Positions 21,570 to 33,947 of a stretch of DNA of 64,000 bases are shown piece after piece (positions within the stretch are counted from its first letter, which is position 1; the number at the start of each line of letters is the position of its first letter). Under the pieces are notes generated by a model. That model did not search any database. It was not told where the DNA came from and saw nothing but the letters and a program-made list of their open reading frames with translations. A program made the position numbers and the translations under genes. The stretch lies in assembly GCA_003971905.1 (NCBI GenBank), contig RSEE01000083.1, positions 124,001-188,000 of the forward strand. Direction: 5' to 3'. The DNA is from Moniliella sp. 'wahieum' (lineage: Eukaryota; Basidiomycota; Moniliellomycetes; Moniliellales; Moniliellaceae).

Positions 21570-23961
21570 GGTGGCTGGGCAGCGGGCCAACAGGTCAGTC
21601 AGACGAGGAACGGAGACAGGCACACCACAACGCGTGGCCGTCGCATGGAGGATTACACGACGACCCGGCCAAGGCGAGGAGAGGGGGGACGCACTGAGTA
21701 GTGGGTAGCTTGGCGGCAACGGGGAACCTCTTGTCGTCAGCGGCAAGCAAACAGCAGATGGCACGTCCAAGGACCCAGGCGGGGCGGTCGGGTTGCGGCC
21801 ATTTTCTTCTTCCGCCAGTGCCGCAGCATTTAGTAGGGTTCCTTCTTGGCTCTCTGGACCCTGCCTTGCCTGTCCAAGCAATGTCTCTGGCCAGGCAACG
21901 GTCGATGCACGCAGTTTCAAATTGCAAAACGAACTCCCTGCCCCTATTCCGCCCTCGACGGAAGGAGGAGAGAAGAAATGGGAATGCGGTTGTGGTGGGG
22001 GGGTATACGAGCAGTGTATATATACGCACACACGCAACCACACGCAATCACCGAGGCGGCAGACACAATTATCCTGGGCGGGCCCCGGATTGAAGCCCGA
22101 CCCACAGTTTAGGAGTGCCTCCCCATGGAGGAGAATTCACTCACGGTTGATCGAGCTGAATGCTAATAATGGGCCCGAACGGAGCTAGAGACGAGGTGAG
22201 GCCTTTGAAGTGTCGATGTTGTTGGCCCGGGTAACATTGATCGAAGGCTGCGTATGCACCGACGGTACGAGCAACCAAGCGTCCCTGTAGCCTGAACGAT
22301 TTGCCGGAATGTTGATGGTGGACTCAAATAAAGTCAGAGTAGGACACAACTCAACTTTCGTAAGGGTGTCGCGGGATCCGTACAGAAGAGACTGACTGTT
22401 GGCGATCAACACACTGAGCAACAACTGGATGCCGGTCGAAAAGAGACTGATCGTGGAAGACAAAGAGGGGGGTCGCTGAGGAATCTGGTTGGGGGGACAG
22501 CTAGAGAACTAGGACAAAGGCGGAAGTTGACTTTTGGGTTAAAGGGGATTGCTCAAAGGATGTTGATATTAAGCACGACCACAGCTAATACGGGGAAAGA
22601 ACATATATATGGATCGAAGGGCATACAAACAAGAACTATCATACGGATAGAAAACACAAAACGGATTATATACAGAGGAAGGAATGAAGGCCAATGGCCC
22701 TCAGAAATGAGTGCCAACCAAAAGTAAAAAGACACCCACACTCAGATGGGAATGGGAGCCGTCAAGCACCAAAAAGGTTCTCTCAATAAAGTGAAAAAGG
22801 GCAGATTTTCTGCTGTAAGCCAGGATGAACGAAAAACATTGCTGTTACATGTCTTCTGGCAGTACGCAGTAGCACGACGGAAGCACCACGTGGAGCGTAC
22901 ACGCCTCTGCGGGATGGGGATGGACTATAACATAAGAGGATCGGGTTCGAAGGAGCAGCCCAAGGTTGCGTTCCGGAAGGTGGCCCTCAAGGAGGCGCAG
23001 CCACGTTTTGCGTGGAATGCAGAGGGAAAAGGAGCCGAGGCATCGAGACTGATGGGGGTGGGGTCGATGGTGCAAGCGGATTGCGATAAGAAAGTGCCAT
23101 AAGCAAAAGTGTCAGGGATACACTCGGACATTTTTCTTCCCTCTGACCGCAACCACACGGGTTACAATGTCATCAAGAATGCTGAGAATATGTTCGAGGA
23201 CTCGCGGTTGTGTGGAAGGAGCTTGCTGAAGAGAGTTTCATTGCCGAGAGATGTTTCAATCATCGATCATCGCTCATCACATTAATCTACACAGCACGCT
23301 CTTCCATATCCACTACTCGTGTTACATCCAGTTTGGAAGCGAATGGTGGGAGTCAGAGGGTTCTGACCTGCTGGCGGCTCCCTTGGTTCCCTAAACGCGA
23401 TTCGGCGCCGACAGGCAACACATGCCGCCGGATGTCGATGAGCGCGATGAAGCTTGAAGCTGAAGCTTAAGCTTTCTGTAAATGATATGGCTACAGTGCT
23501 TGTCGATCTAAACTGACAGTTTACATTGCGACCGTAGCATGACTTGACCAACACCGCGTGTTTGGCCAGTTCTCTCGTCGACCTCATCGCATTGGCCCTT
23601 CGAAGAGATACAGGATGGTGCACAGAGTGTGTTGGGTATTATGATACCGGCTTGCCATGAACCGACGAACGTACCTAACCCAGGCCCACCCTGGCACACC
23701 CCAGGAACGTGGCGCACCGTTCCGCCGCCCTGGGGTAAACGTAGCAAACGTAATCGTAATCGCACTTACCATTCCGCCGTGGCTGCAAAAATAAAACGCG
23801 GCGGCAGCATGCAGTTCGGCACTGTCTTTTTTTTCCTGGCCGGAGAGAAAACACATGGTCGGCAAGTGGCGGCGATTGGTCTTGGTCTTCTGCCGCCACC
23901 AACGTCGCCGCCCCCTTGGTCTCTTCTGCCACCTCCTCCCCCTCGCCTTTCCCTCCCGACA
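21570..23961. other. Divergent spacer, eS19 and ADE4 (2.4 kb)
   Basis: Upstream regions of both genes. The centre (22500-22900) is visibly more AT-rich than the surroundings. Two minus-strand open frames (22925-23131 and 22185-22463) look slightly protein-like, but I cannot link or identify them. The last 300 bases are C/T-rich, as in a promoter and leader. Confidence 0.5.
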
Positions 23962-25675
23962 ATGTGTGGCATTATGGCTTTGCTCTTGGCGCAGCAGCAC
24001 CAGCCTGCTGCGCCCGAGCTCAACGAGGGCCTGTCGCTCCTTCAGCACCGTGGCCAGGACGCGGCTGGCATTGTGACCTGTGGTCCGCGCGGCCGCTTTT
24101 TCCAATGCAAGGGCAACGGCATGGTGCGCGACGTGTTGATGCCTCGGCCTCAGCCGCCTGTCGGGCAGCATGGGCATTGGCCATGTCCGCTACCCCACCG
24201 CTGGTCGTCGAACCACGCCGAAGCCCAGCCGTTCTACGTCAACTCTCCGTACGGCATCACTTTTGCGCACAATGGTAACCTGGTCAACACTGCCGAGCTG
24301 CAGCAGTTCCTTGACGCCGATGCGCCGGCACATCAACACCGACTCGGATCGGAACTGCTGCTCAACATCCTCGCCAACAACCTCCAGAAAACGGGCAAGT
24401 TCCGTATCAATGAGGAGGACATTTTCAATGCGATTGGGGGTCTGATGCGCGATGCGCACGGCGGCTATGCATGTGTGGCCATGCTGGCTGGATTTGGCAT
24501 CATTGCCTTCCGTGAATGGATCCGTCGGTGGGCATGTGCACCCGTCAGCAGACGAGGCGACTGAGGGCACGCCGCTTGCCCAGTGCCCCACACGGCCAAG
24601 GACTTTGCTTCACTTCCGAGTCGGTGGTGAGCGATGCGCTTGGGTTTGAGGACTATGAGGACCTCAAGCCAGGTGAGGCGGTGATCATTACCCGCTCCCA
24701 GGTTAGCGCCGTGTGTGCTCACGCCCCAGGCAACCGCGAAAAACACCTACTCGTTTGCCCCGGACATTTCGAGTATGTCTACTTGCCCGGCCGACTGTGA
24801 TCGATGGATGGAGTGAGCGTCTACCGTGCCCGGATGGCGATGGGCGACAAGCTGGCGGAGACGGTGAGCCGCACCCTGGTGCGACGGGGGAGACGGTAGA
24901 TGTGGTGGTGCCGGTACCGGACACGTCGCGTGTGGCGGCGCTGCAGTTGGCGCAGAAGTTGCGGCTTCCGTATCGGGAGGGCTTTATCAAGAACCGGTTG
25001 TGGGCCGGACGTTCATCATGCCGGGCCAAGATGTGCGGCGGAAGAACGTGCGGAAAAAGTTGAATGCGATGGCGCTCGAGTTTGCCGGCAAGAATGTGCT
25101 GATTGTCGACGACTCGATCGTGCGTGGCACAACGTCCAAGGAGATCATCCAGATGGCGCGCGATGCCGGGGCCAAGAAGGTGATCATGGCTTCGTGCGCC
25201 CGCCAATCCGGTACCCGAACGTATACGGGATCGACATGCCGTCGCGCGCTGAGCTGGTGGCGCATGGCCGTAGCGATGCCGAAGTCGGCGACTACATCCA
25301 CGCGGACCAGGTCATCTACCAGTCGCTGGAGGACCTGATCGATGCGGTGCAGGGCTGAACCCGGAGCTGAAGCAGTTTGACTGCTCGGTGTTTGACGGGC
25401 GCTACGTGACGGGGGATGTGGACACGAAGTACCTGGAGCACCTCGAGCTGCTGCGCTCGGAGAACACCAAGCTCAAGAAGCAGCTGGCGGCGGTGAGCTA
25501 TGTGGCGCTGCCGCGGCCGTCGAGCAACCCGTTGCTGCCGGTGTCGGGACGCTGATGACGCCGACGGGGAGGAGAAGAAGGCGGAGGCGGAGCGCCGGCT
25601 GCGGGTGCGGCGCCATCACGCTCGAACGGGCACAAGGGGGAGGATCTGGGGCTGTACAATGGCTATTCGCAGTGA
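23962..25675 (+). CDS. ADE4: Amidophosphoribosyltransferase (first step of purine synthesis)
   Basis: The enzyme makes phosphoribosylamine from PRPP and glutamine. The start MCGIMA places the catalytic cysteine as residue 2, fixing the start at 23962. The glutamine amidotransferase half shows [25 protein letters not shown] and [20 protein letters not shown]. The phosphoribosyltransferase half shows [35 protein letters not shown] and the PRPP loop [14 protein letters not shown] (about 25085-25130). A C-terminal [13 protein letters not shown] ends at 25675, a tail like that of other fungal Ade4 proteins; an earlier in-frame stop at 25553 is only met in the wrong frame. About 570 codons, with at least eight frame switches. 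The bZIP gene follows 261 bp downstream on the same strand. Confidence 0.94.
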
Positions 25676-25936
25676 GGGCGGAGGGGGTGCTGTCGTTAAT
25701 CAATTGGGTGGGCCACATTGTGTGTGCGTGTGTGTATAAGTCTGTCTGCGTGCAAGCGAGGGTGAGGGGCATGTGACATGTGAGGGTGCGTGTGACACGC
25801 GTGTTCCGCGGGTGGGCGGAATGGGCTGAGGTAAGCACACGCGGGGCGCGCGCAGGGGGTCTGTTTGGTAATGCTCAGCTCAGCATCCTCTGCTCGTCCC
25901 CGGCCTCCGCCTCGCCGCCCGTTAGGTCAGCCTGCC

Positions 25937-27594
25937 ATGCCCAGCCCGCCGCCCCCGACGCGTCCGCCGCGCCCGCTGCCCACCACCCCGCCGCCGCCGC
26001 CGCGCCCCGCCCACCCCACCCTCCGCCCACCGCCGCCACCCGCCACACGTCCACCTCCTACTCTCCGCCCTCTCTTCTTCCCTCCCCTCCCCCCTCCTCC
26101 TCTTCCTCCGACTCCCGCCGCCCCGCCTCGCCCCCGCCGCGCCCCTCCCGCCGCGCCTCGACGCGTCCGCCCCGCCGCGGACCAACTGCCTGCCCCGGTC
26201 GCGTCCCCGCAGCTGAGGGATGCCGCCTCGCCTCCCCGCCCCGCGCTAGGCACCCGCCCCCGACGCCGCCCCGGCCCAGCCCAGCGACGCGTCGCACCTG
26301 GGCCTGCCGACGCCGACGCGTCGCATCTGCCTGCCCCGGCCGACGCGCCATCGAGCCCCACAACGCCCCGAGACCGGTGACCCCAACCAAGCTGCGATCT
26401 CCGCGCCTCCCCCGCCGCCCCGGCTCCGGCGCGGCCTCTGGTCCCCTCGCCGGCGTGCCGACCCACTCCGCGTCGCCCGAGATCCAGTTCCCTCGTTGGG
26501 CCCCCCCATACTGCGGCCGCCGAGCCAGGCTCTCAGGCTGTCCAATCGTCTGCTGTGCCCTCAACGGCCGACCAGAACGCGTGGATTTACTCTACGTGGG
26601 GATCCCACGAGATGGACGGCGTGGCGCAAGCGCCGGTCGATGCTGCTGCAGCTGCGGCCGCGTCGGCGTCCGGGCAGGTGGGCAGTTCGCACCCCCCAAG
26701 CATGGAGCTGGCCCATGCGCATGCCCAGCCGGGTCCTTCCCAACCGAAAAGAGAAACGTCGTCCCACCGACCCGTCCAAGCGCGCCGAGCAGAACCGTGG
26801 GCCCAGCGCAACTTCCGCATGCGACGTGACGCGCGCTTCAAGGTGCTGCAAGAACAGGCGGCTCAACTGGCCCGCTTGACGCAGGAGAATATGCAGATGC
26901 AAGGACGGTGGGCGGAGCTGCTGTCGCTGTCGAACAAGTTGCGTTCGGACAACCATGCGCTGCGCGTGACCATGGCCACGCTCGCCCAGCAGCGCCAAAC
27001 CACGTCGCAAGAAGCCATTGAGGCCGTGCTGCGCACTGTCCAGGGAAGGAGGTCCAGGCTCATGTCCAGGCCCAAGTCCAGGCCCAGGTCCAGGCTCAAC
27101 CACAAGCTCTCCTTCTCCCCCGCTGCTCCGACGGCGCAACAGACACGTGGCAACCCCGCCGTCTCGGCCAGCCCGGCGCCCGGCGCGTCGACGACGACGC
27201 TCCCAGCGGATCCGCCGAAGACGGCGCGAACCAATTGTTGAACCTCGAGGGCCAACCCGAACTGCCGCACTTGTTTGGTTCGGCATTGGGCTCGACCGAT
27301 CCGCAACCCAGCCCTTCAGCTACCTCGGCCCCCGGCGCTGGCGTAGGCGTAGGCGAAGGTGTGCCTGGAGAAGGGATACCAACGAAGCCTTGCGCAACTC
27401 ATGGCCGCTGCCATGTCGGCGCCCCGGGCGAACGGAGCGGCGAAGAACCGGACGAATCGCGGAAACGTAAGGCCAACCTCGCCGCCCCTGGCCACAGGAC
27501 GACTCTCACCGGCCTCGCTCGCCCCCCGAGGCAATGCAAGACGCCTCCCCCGTCCCTGCTCCGGCTCCTCGGCTTAAGCTCCCACCTTGCCTGA
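25937..27594 (+). CDS. bZIP transcription factor
   Basis: A DNA-binding dimeric regulator. The likely start is MPSPPPPTRPPR at 25937, in good context. About 200 codons rich in Pro and Ala lead to the basic region: KRRPTDPSKRAEQNR in one frame continues as AQRNFRMRRDARFKVLQEQ in another, with one base gained or lost at about 26790-26800. Together they give the N-x7-R bZIP signature. Heptads follow: QLARLTQ, ENMQMQG, RWAELLS, LSNKLRS. The basic region (NR.AQRNFR) resembles the fungal AP-1/Yap group, where NRAAQRAFR is usual. Downstream is a repeated VQAQ-type stretch (about 27040-27100), then a disordered C-terminus whose frame, and so its stop, is uncertain. Targets cannot be inferred. Confidence 0.8.
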
Positions 27595-27935
27595 TCCCTG
27601 GCTGGAGCCCTAGATGGGCGTTGATGCCTGGGTGGGGTGGGGGGGTTGTACTAGTGCTTGCGAATGCGAATGTTTCTGATGTGACGCGTGGCTCGTTGCT
27701 ATGGTAGACGGGAGACAGACGGGGTGGAGAGACATGCAACTAGAGAAAGGATCTTTACAAGGGGACACAGCGCGTCGGGAGGCAGAGCCAACCAGGAGAG
27801 ACAAGGCGGAGGTGGATGTCGATCAAGCCGATGAGGACTAGGGAGGATCGAGGAGGGCTGAGCCCTCAGGCTGAGGACTTGGTACGTAGTACGTAGCGCC
27901 TTGTGCTTGGCGCGTAGCGCGCAACGCGTTAAGGA
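27595..27935. other. Convergent spacer, bZIP and SNT2
   Basis: 341 bases between opposed stops. A stuttering TACGTAG..GCGCGTAGCGCGCAACGCG sequence lies at about 27882-27930. No gene seen. Confidence 0.45.
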
Positions 27936-30900
27936 CTAAGTAGCAAGCGGACGGCACCGGTTGCACAGCACCCCGGATTCCGGCACCACCGCAGCGCCTG
28001 ATTTTTGCCCCGGCTGCGCCGTTTGGTCTTGACGGCCGACGGCTGGATGGGCCACCAAAGGGGCGAAGCATGCGTGCCGCAATTCGAGCACACTTGGTCC
28101 GTCAGCTGGACCCCCACCGAGGCGCGTCCCGGTCGGGAGAGACGTGCTGGTCCTGCGCGTCGCGGGCAACGTAAACAGGCCCGGGGGAACATGTGACTGT
28201 ACCGTCCCAGCGCCACGAAGCAGCGGGTAGTCGGCCGGTCCACAAGCACAGCGTCTACCGCTTCCGCCCGTCCATCTTTCCGTGTCTAGCACCTCGTCCA
28301 TCTCCACGTCCGACTCCTCGCCATCGAACGGAAGGGAACTCGTAGTGGCGCAGCGTACGGCGGTGGCAGACCTGGACTTGCTTGTTGGCTGCCATATAGA
28401 TGGATAACATGGGACGCCACGTTTCGGGATCCAGGTCGTTCAACGCGTAAATCCGCTTGTCCTGCAGGGCGATCGCGTGGTCCGGACAGCACGTCAGTTC
28501 TTGTACCCTCCCCGACTCGTAGTTGAAACCGGGTCAGCTTGGAGCGACCCCATCTTCATCTCTCTTCGTCTTTCCTGCTTCTTCTTCTCTGGCTGCGCAT
28601 CCTTTTTCCTTTGCTTCATGTTGCTCCTTTGTCGGTTTCGCTTGGCTGCTGTGAGGAACAGAGGGCCTCTCGTCTGAACCAGCTTCGCCTCGACCCCTTC
28701 CTCCCCGGCAGTGGATGCGCGCGGCAATCTCAAACCAAGCATGTACCCGTGGGCTTGGTGTTGCGTCGTTCGGGCGGATGACGAACCTGCTGCGCCCACG
28801 CACACGATACATGGAACTTACCACACCCCTCGGCCGAACACTCGACACATGCGCCGTCGGTCGATGCAAATCTCGCAAAGGCGTACGGTAGCCCACATGG
28901 GCAGCGTGCCCACCCTTCCACCGGACCGTAGCGCGTCACATCGCCCACCGTACAGCCATCATAAACAGCGCACACACCAGGTGCACCCAGTTGTTTCGTT
29001 CTGTCGGCTTGAACACGTCCAGCATCCGGCCCGTCGGCGGCGGGCGGAACATGACAGGCATGTGAGCCGCAAAGAACCCGCCACTTTGTGGGTGCCCCGG
29101 CCCGGAGGAGTAGGGACAGCAGGCGCGGAACCCGGTGGTCCAGAAGGCGCACGCACAGGTAGCGCGCCAGGCCCAGCCCCTGGCAACAGAGGCGCAGGCG
29201 ACTTGCGTGGTGATCCACTTTCTCGATTGGGCGAGGCAGCGGCAGCCGACGTGCCCAAGCAGGCCTGGTGAGCCTTGTGTGGGCCCGGCGTGGGACCGGC
29301 CGAGGAAGGGCGGATCCCGGGCGATTTACTCGTCGTCGAACCAGGCGAGAGATGGCCGGCGAAGGCGAGGTGGGGAAGGCCGATGACGGCACAGCGGTCG
29401 CCTTGAGCGGCCCGGATGCCGGGGCCGAGAGTAGCGGGCGAGGGCCTCCCAGGCATGGGCAGCAAACCGGACGGCGGAGGAGGGGCGAAGAAAGGCGCGT
29501 AGCCAGGCGAGGGGGAATGTTGCTTCCCGGCGGCGGCGGCATGGCACCATTCAAGGGGAACGAGGGCGGCGGCCCAGGCAACGGGAACGGCACCGTGCCT
29601 GGTGGTGGCGGCGGAGGGAACTGGCCCGGCGGGAAGGGAGGCATGGGGTACTGGGGGAAGACGAGCATGCTGCCTGCCGGTGGCATGCCGTGTGCCGGGG
29701 TAGGAAGGACCATACCGGGAGGCGGGAAGCCAGGAGGGAACCGGTACGGAAGGAATTGGCTGTCGAGCATGGCGGGCTGGGCTGCACGCCGCAAACATGC
29801 ACTTGGGCACCAACGACTCGTTTGGATGGACCAAGTTGGCACACAGTCGCACGTCCAGTCTCGGCGGCCACCGCTGCGCGTCCACCATGAGCAGAGCGGA
29901 TGCGCACTGAGGCCACAGGGGTGCACTGCCACTAGCTGCGCCACGGCTCCAGCCGTGCGCACACGGCGCATGGCGGCAGCGGCGGCAAGGGCGTGGGCAG
30001 ACTTGGTCCCAGCTGCCCCGGCACAAGCGGTGAGGCGTGCCAGATGCCGGTGGGGGGCACGTGGCCCAGAGCAGGCGGGATGGCAGCAGGGGTGCCCGCC
30101 CCCTGGGCGCTGGCCACGGTCGTATGCGGTGGCCCGGACAGCACTGCCGCCGCCCGCCGGCGGCCGGAGGGAGAGGCGACGGCGTTGGGCGGCGAGCGAG
30201 AGGTGGACTTGAGCGGCGGGCGGTGAGGAAAGACCGAGCGCCTCTAGGCGGTCGAGTGCGTTTGGCATGGGCCGATCCGGCAGGCACCGAGCGAAGCGGG
30301 CGTGCCGACAGCCAGTGGGGACGGAGTAAAGGTTCGGGCGAGCCGGGCGTCGCTGCCGCCGGCGACGGCTCGTCGCGGTGGACAGCAGGTGAGCTCGGTG
30401 GGACAGGAGTCTCTTCTTGGCTTTGGCCGGGGCGATGGTTTGCTGGGCGACGGCTTGGCAGGCGGCGTGGCAGCCGCGGCAGGACGCGGCAGCGGCCTGC
30501 GGGTAGAGCGGCGGGTGCGCAGACCGCGTCGGCCAATTCGGCCCGGCGAGTCAGCCGAGTCTTCCGCGACCTCGTCGTCCAGGCGAGCACCTTGACGCCG
30601 AGGCCACGTGTCCTCCTGAGGCGCGGCGCGTTTGTGGGCGTTGGTGCGGGCGTCGATCTGGGACGCCTCGGCGGCATACTTGCGCCAGTGCAAGCCACAG
30701 TCAATGCACAGTGCCGGTTGGGCCACACGGCACGGCCACGGAACCAGCGCGGGCTGCGCGGTGCGTATGGCACACGGAGCAGGTGAACATGTCCGACTCG
30801 CTCTGGTTCCCCCGCATGTACGACTCGGCCGCGTGGGAGCAACAAGCATGTTGAAGGGTCGGATGATTTCGTTGGCCGTCTTCATGTCCTTGAGGCGGGC

Positions 30901-33900
30901 TTCCCACGCAGGCTGTAGTAGCGGGGCCACGCTGGAGGTAATACCCGCGCACCAAGTCTCCGTAAAACTTGGATGGAATCATCCGCTTCAGCTCGGGAGA
31001 TTGAGGTCTTTGGGCATGCGTTTGGAGGATGCGCATCTCGTTGTCGGTCCAGTGCCAGGCGGAAGTCCTCTGGCCTCGACTCGGAGAGAGGCTCAGCGCG
31101 CGCGCCACATTAGAGCCGTCCTGAGTGCGGTGGCCAACAGACAGAGGGCACGATTGAAGATGTCCGTATCAGAGATTTTGAGGGGCAAGCTGCTGTTCTT
31201 GTCGAGCGAGCGCTGGGCCAAAGTCAGATAGGTGGTTCTGCAAGTGGGGGCAAGAAAACGGTGTTAGTACAAGCGCCAAGACAGACATGCCAGAGAGGAC
31301 CACATACAGATCTTGTCCGCACGGGCAACTGAGGCGACCAGAGAAGCTTCACAACCTCATCCGATCCCCGGTCCGGCCACGGCGTAGGTCGGGCACGGGT
31401 GTCAAGTCAGGCAAGTCAAGGTGCTTCTGGTGCAGCGCGCGAGCTCCTCCCCGTCCCGCGCGGTACGCTCCACGGCCCCGTCCACGGCCACGACCACGCC
31501 ACGACCACGGCCACGACCCCGCCCTCTGCCCCTTCCACGTCTCGACCACCTCGGGTGCTTGCAACAGGGGGTTGGGGGGCGGGGCAACCGGGGTAGCATC
31601 TGGTTCGGACGGGGCTGGGTGAGCGTCAGCAGCGGCAGCAACCTGGATGGCGGGAACAGAAGCTGGTGCGGGCGACAAAGCGGCGGTAGATTCTGCCATG
31701 GCCAACTCTGGAGCAGCGGCAGGTGTTCCTCCCTCATTGTCCATGTCTCCCCTCAGCATCGTCACTCTCCGGTTCTCGGTCGGCATCGGCCTCATCGGCC
31801 TCGTCCGCATCACCATCTGCGTCTCCATCCGCATCGCCCTCCACCGCCATCGGTGTGGCGGTGGCTTGTGAGCCCGGCTTCTCCGGAGAACCCAACAGTG
31901 ATGGTGTAGCGGGCCGGAACTGCTGGGAGGGGGCCATGGCCGAAGTGGGGGGCATCTGGACCAGACCCGGTACCGATTCCGTCTCGTCTCCATCGGTTGA
32001 ACTTGGGGCACTGTCATTGGCGTTTGCAATCTCCGACAGACGCAGGTCAGCTGGGCGGAAGGGCGCATGGGCACCGCACTAGGCTTTGCATTTACGGGCG
32101 TGGTGGCCCGGGATGAGAGCTCATCGCGTTGGTACGCGTCCTCGTCGAATGGCAACCACAGCAAGCGTACTTTCTGGAGCGGCTTTGGTGCTCATTGCCT
32201 CCTCCATGTGGCCCGTGGGAGCGACGGTAGCATCCCCGCCGCGCTCGTCTGCTTCGGGAGGCCGGTTGCCCAGGCCAAACTGGAGCTGCTCCTCCCAGGA
32301 GATGACGTTGGCTTGGTACGTCTCTCCAATACGTTGGTTGCCCGGAGGAAAGATGAGGTCGTCGGGATTGAGCGCATCGGGAGGGTAGGTTTTCTGGCCA
32401 AAGTAGCGATAGGGCCACATACGATGACACTTGACCCCGCGTGACTCGTCGAGCACAGCCCGGTCTACCCCAGTCGCATCTCGGTCGGGCGTGGCCTTGT
32501 CACGTTCCGACTCGAGTCGGGTCATGTGCCGCTTGTTCCGGGTAACGGGGGCCTGGTGTTCCTCGGGTTCCTGGGGGGTGTCCTTGGTGTCCTTGTCCTC
32601 CGTTTCGTCCATGGCAACCGCTGGCTCTTTGTCCTCTGCCTCGTCCGACTCCTTTTCCGCTTTCCTGGGGGAGAGGAGACAGGATCCAGCTCGTCCTTCT
32701 TCTCTGTGTGCTCACAGGCTCGGCCACGGGGGCCACCAGGCCCAGCAGGTCTGCGTGCAGGTCCATGAGACGCCTCGGGGGGCTTGGCGTCGAGCGCAGG
32801 ATCGGCACAGTGGATGTGCCAGAACTTACGGCACTTGCTGCACCGCACCGAGTCGGAGCTGCATAGAGAAGAAGAGGGAGGGTCAGCAACAGCGATGGAA
32901 GTTGGGCGGGGAGGGGGCGGGGGCGGCAAAATAATTAGGCACTAGTATAACTAGTAGCCTGTTATTACCCCCCGCCCCCCCCCCCCCCGAAGCCGAAGGG
33001 GGCAAGAACGAAATTAGATCAACGCACCTCGACGCCCACTGTTTGCACTGGTTGCAGGTTCTTGGCGCCTGGGTCAGGTCGCGCCACGCCCGTCTCGAAG
33101 AAGATGAACGAGTAGCGGTCTTGGATTACCTTGACGAATCGGCCGGAGCGTTGCGAAGGAGGTGGGAGGGCATCACATCGTAGTAGCGATGGACGTAGCG
33201 ATCAAAGAGCTGAGTGAAATAAAAATGGCTTCCTCCGCTTGTAGGTGGCCAGATCTTGGGCCGAGCCATCGCCAATGAAGCTGCGATGGCGTACCTCGCA
33301 AAACCCACGCACGCCTCGAGCGGAAACAGATCCTCATTGACCGTGCCCAGAAGAAGGCGCGAATCAAGGTGGCCTTGGTAACACATCGCGCTGCCGCTGG
33401 AACAGGTTCGTTCGCACATACACCGGTAATCGGGGGCGGCTTTGGGGTCCTCCGGCGTAGCATCGGGCTCCAAAGATAGACAAAAATTACTCGTCCAATC
33501 AGATATGGCTCTCCTTGCCTGCAAAAGGGGGCGCTGAGGAGATAAAGTCTGGCGGAGGAGGGTTAGCCAAAGGGAAGGACGAGGGGGGGGGGCGCACCGT
33601 TGGGCTGAATCTGTCCCGTTGCTCCACTGGACCGAGGTGGGGTTGGGAGGAGGACCCTCGGGGAAGAGGCAGGGGGGTGGCGGTGGTGGCGGTAGAGGGC
33701 AGAGGTCGCAGGGGGTGGGGCCAGGGGGGGCAGCTGCTGGAGGGGACGGCGCGGCCGGGGGCGGAGAAGGATGCGGATGACGGATGGCGCTGGAGGCGCA
33801 GCAGGCTCGCTGGATCGGTTGGGGGGGGAGCCGCTGGATCGGAGGCGGGGAGGAGCGTGGGCTCAGTGGAGGGGTGGTCGGGCATGCTGCGAGATGGGAG

Positions 33901-33947
33901 GAGGGGGGTGGGGGGGCCGCGTGGGGAGCGTCGGATGGCGAAGACAT
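27936..33947 (-). CDS. SNT2: SNT2-type chromatin reader (BAH, PHD, ELM2, SANT, extended PHD, GATA-like finger)
   Basis: Snt2 proteins join histone deacetylase or demethylase complexes and bind histone H3. From the start at 33947: a Pro/Ser-rich N-terminus; a BAH domain with FTQLFDRYVHRYYDVMP (about 33230-33150); a PHD finger (CNQC, intron, VRCSKCRKFWHIHCADP); an ELM2-like segment with GETYQANVISWEEQ (about 32310); and a Pro/Ala/Gly-Arg-rich linker. A SANT-like HWTDNEMRILQTH follows (about 31050). Then come a CSVC..CIDCG zinc finger (about 30790-30690), a roughly 1.5-kb Pro-rich region, and an extended PHD with CAVYDG..GDVTRYGP and FHVSCAW (about 28960-28790). After KRIYALNDLDPETW comes a final CSNCGTHASPLWW..VLCNRC finger ending at 27936. 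Two introns are clear, a third near 28550-28700 is likely, and many frame switches are needed. It is exceptionally long and Pro-rich in the middle. Confidence 0.85.
31238..31307 (-). other. Intron in SNT2 (70 nt)
   Basis: On the minus strand: GTATGT start, perfect TACTAAC branch site, TTGCAG end. Confidence 0.88.
32859..33027 (-). other. Intron in the SNT2 PHD finger (169 nt)
   Basis: Minus strand GTGCGT start, TGCTGAC branch-like site, TATGCAG end. Splicing joins KQWAS to SDSVRCSKC and rebuilds the PHD cysteine pattern. It contains a 14-base homopolymer (C on the plus strand, about 32976-32988). Confidence 0.85.

Noticed and set aside
22185-23131. Two small minus-strand frames between eS19 and ADE4
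   Set aside because: Slightly protein-like with NxS/T sites, but one lacks an ATG and no splice sites join them convincingly.
29268-30212. Plus-strand open frame of 314 codons
   Set aside because: Antisense to the SNT2 linker, Gly/Arg-rich, without family motifs.
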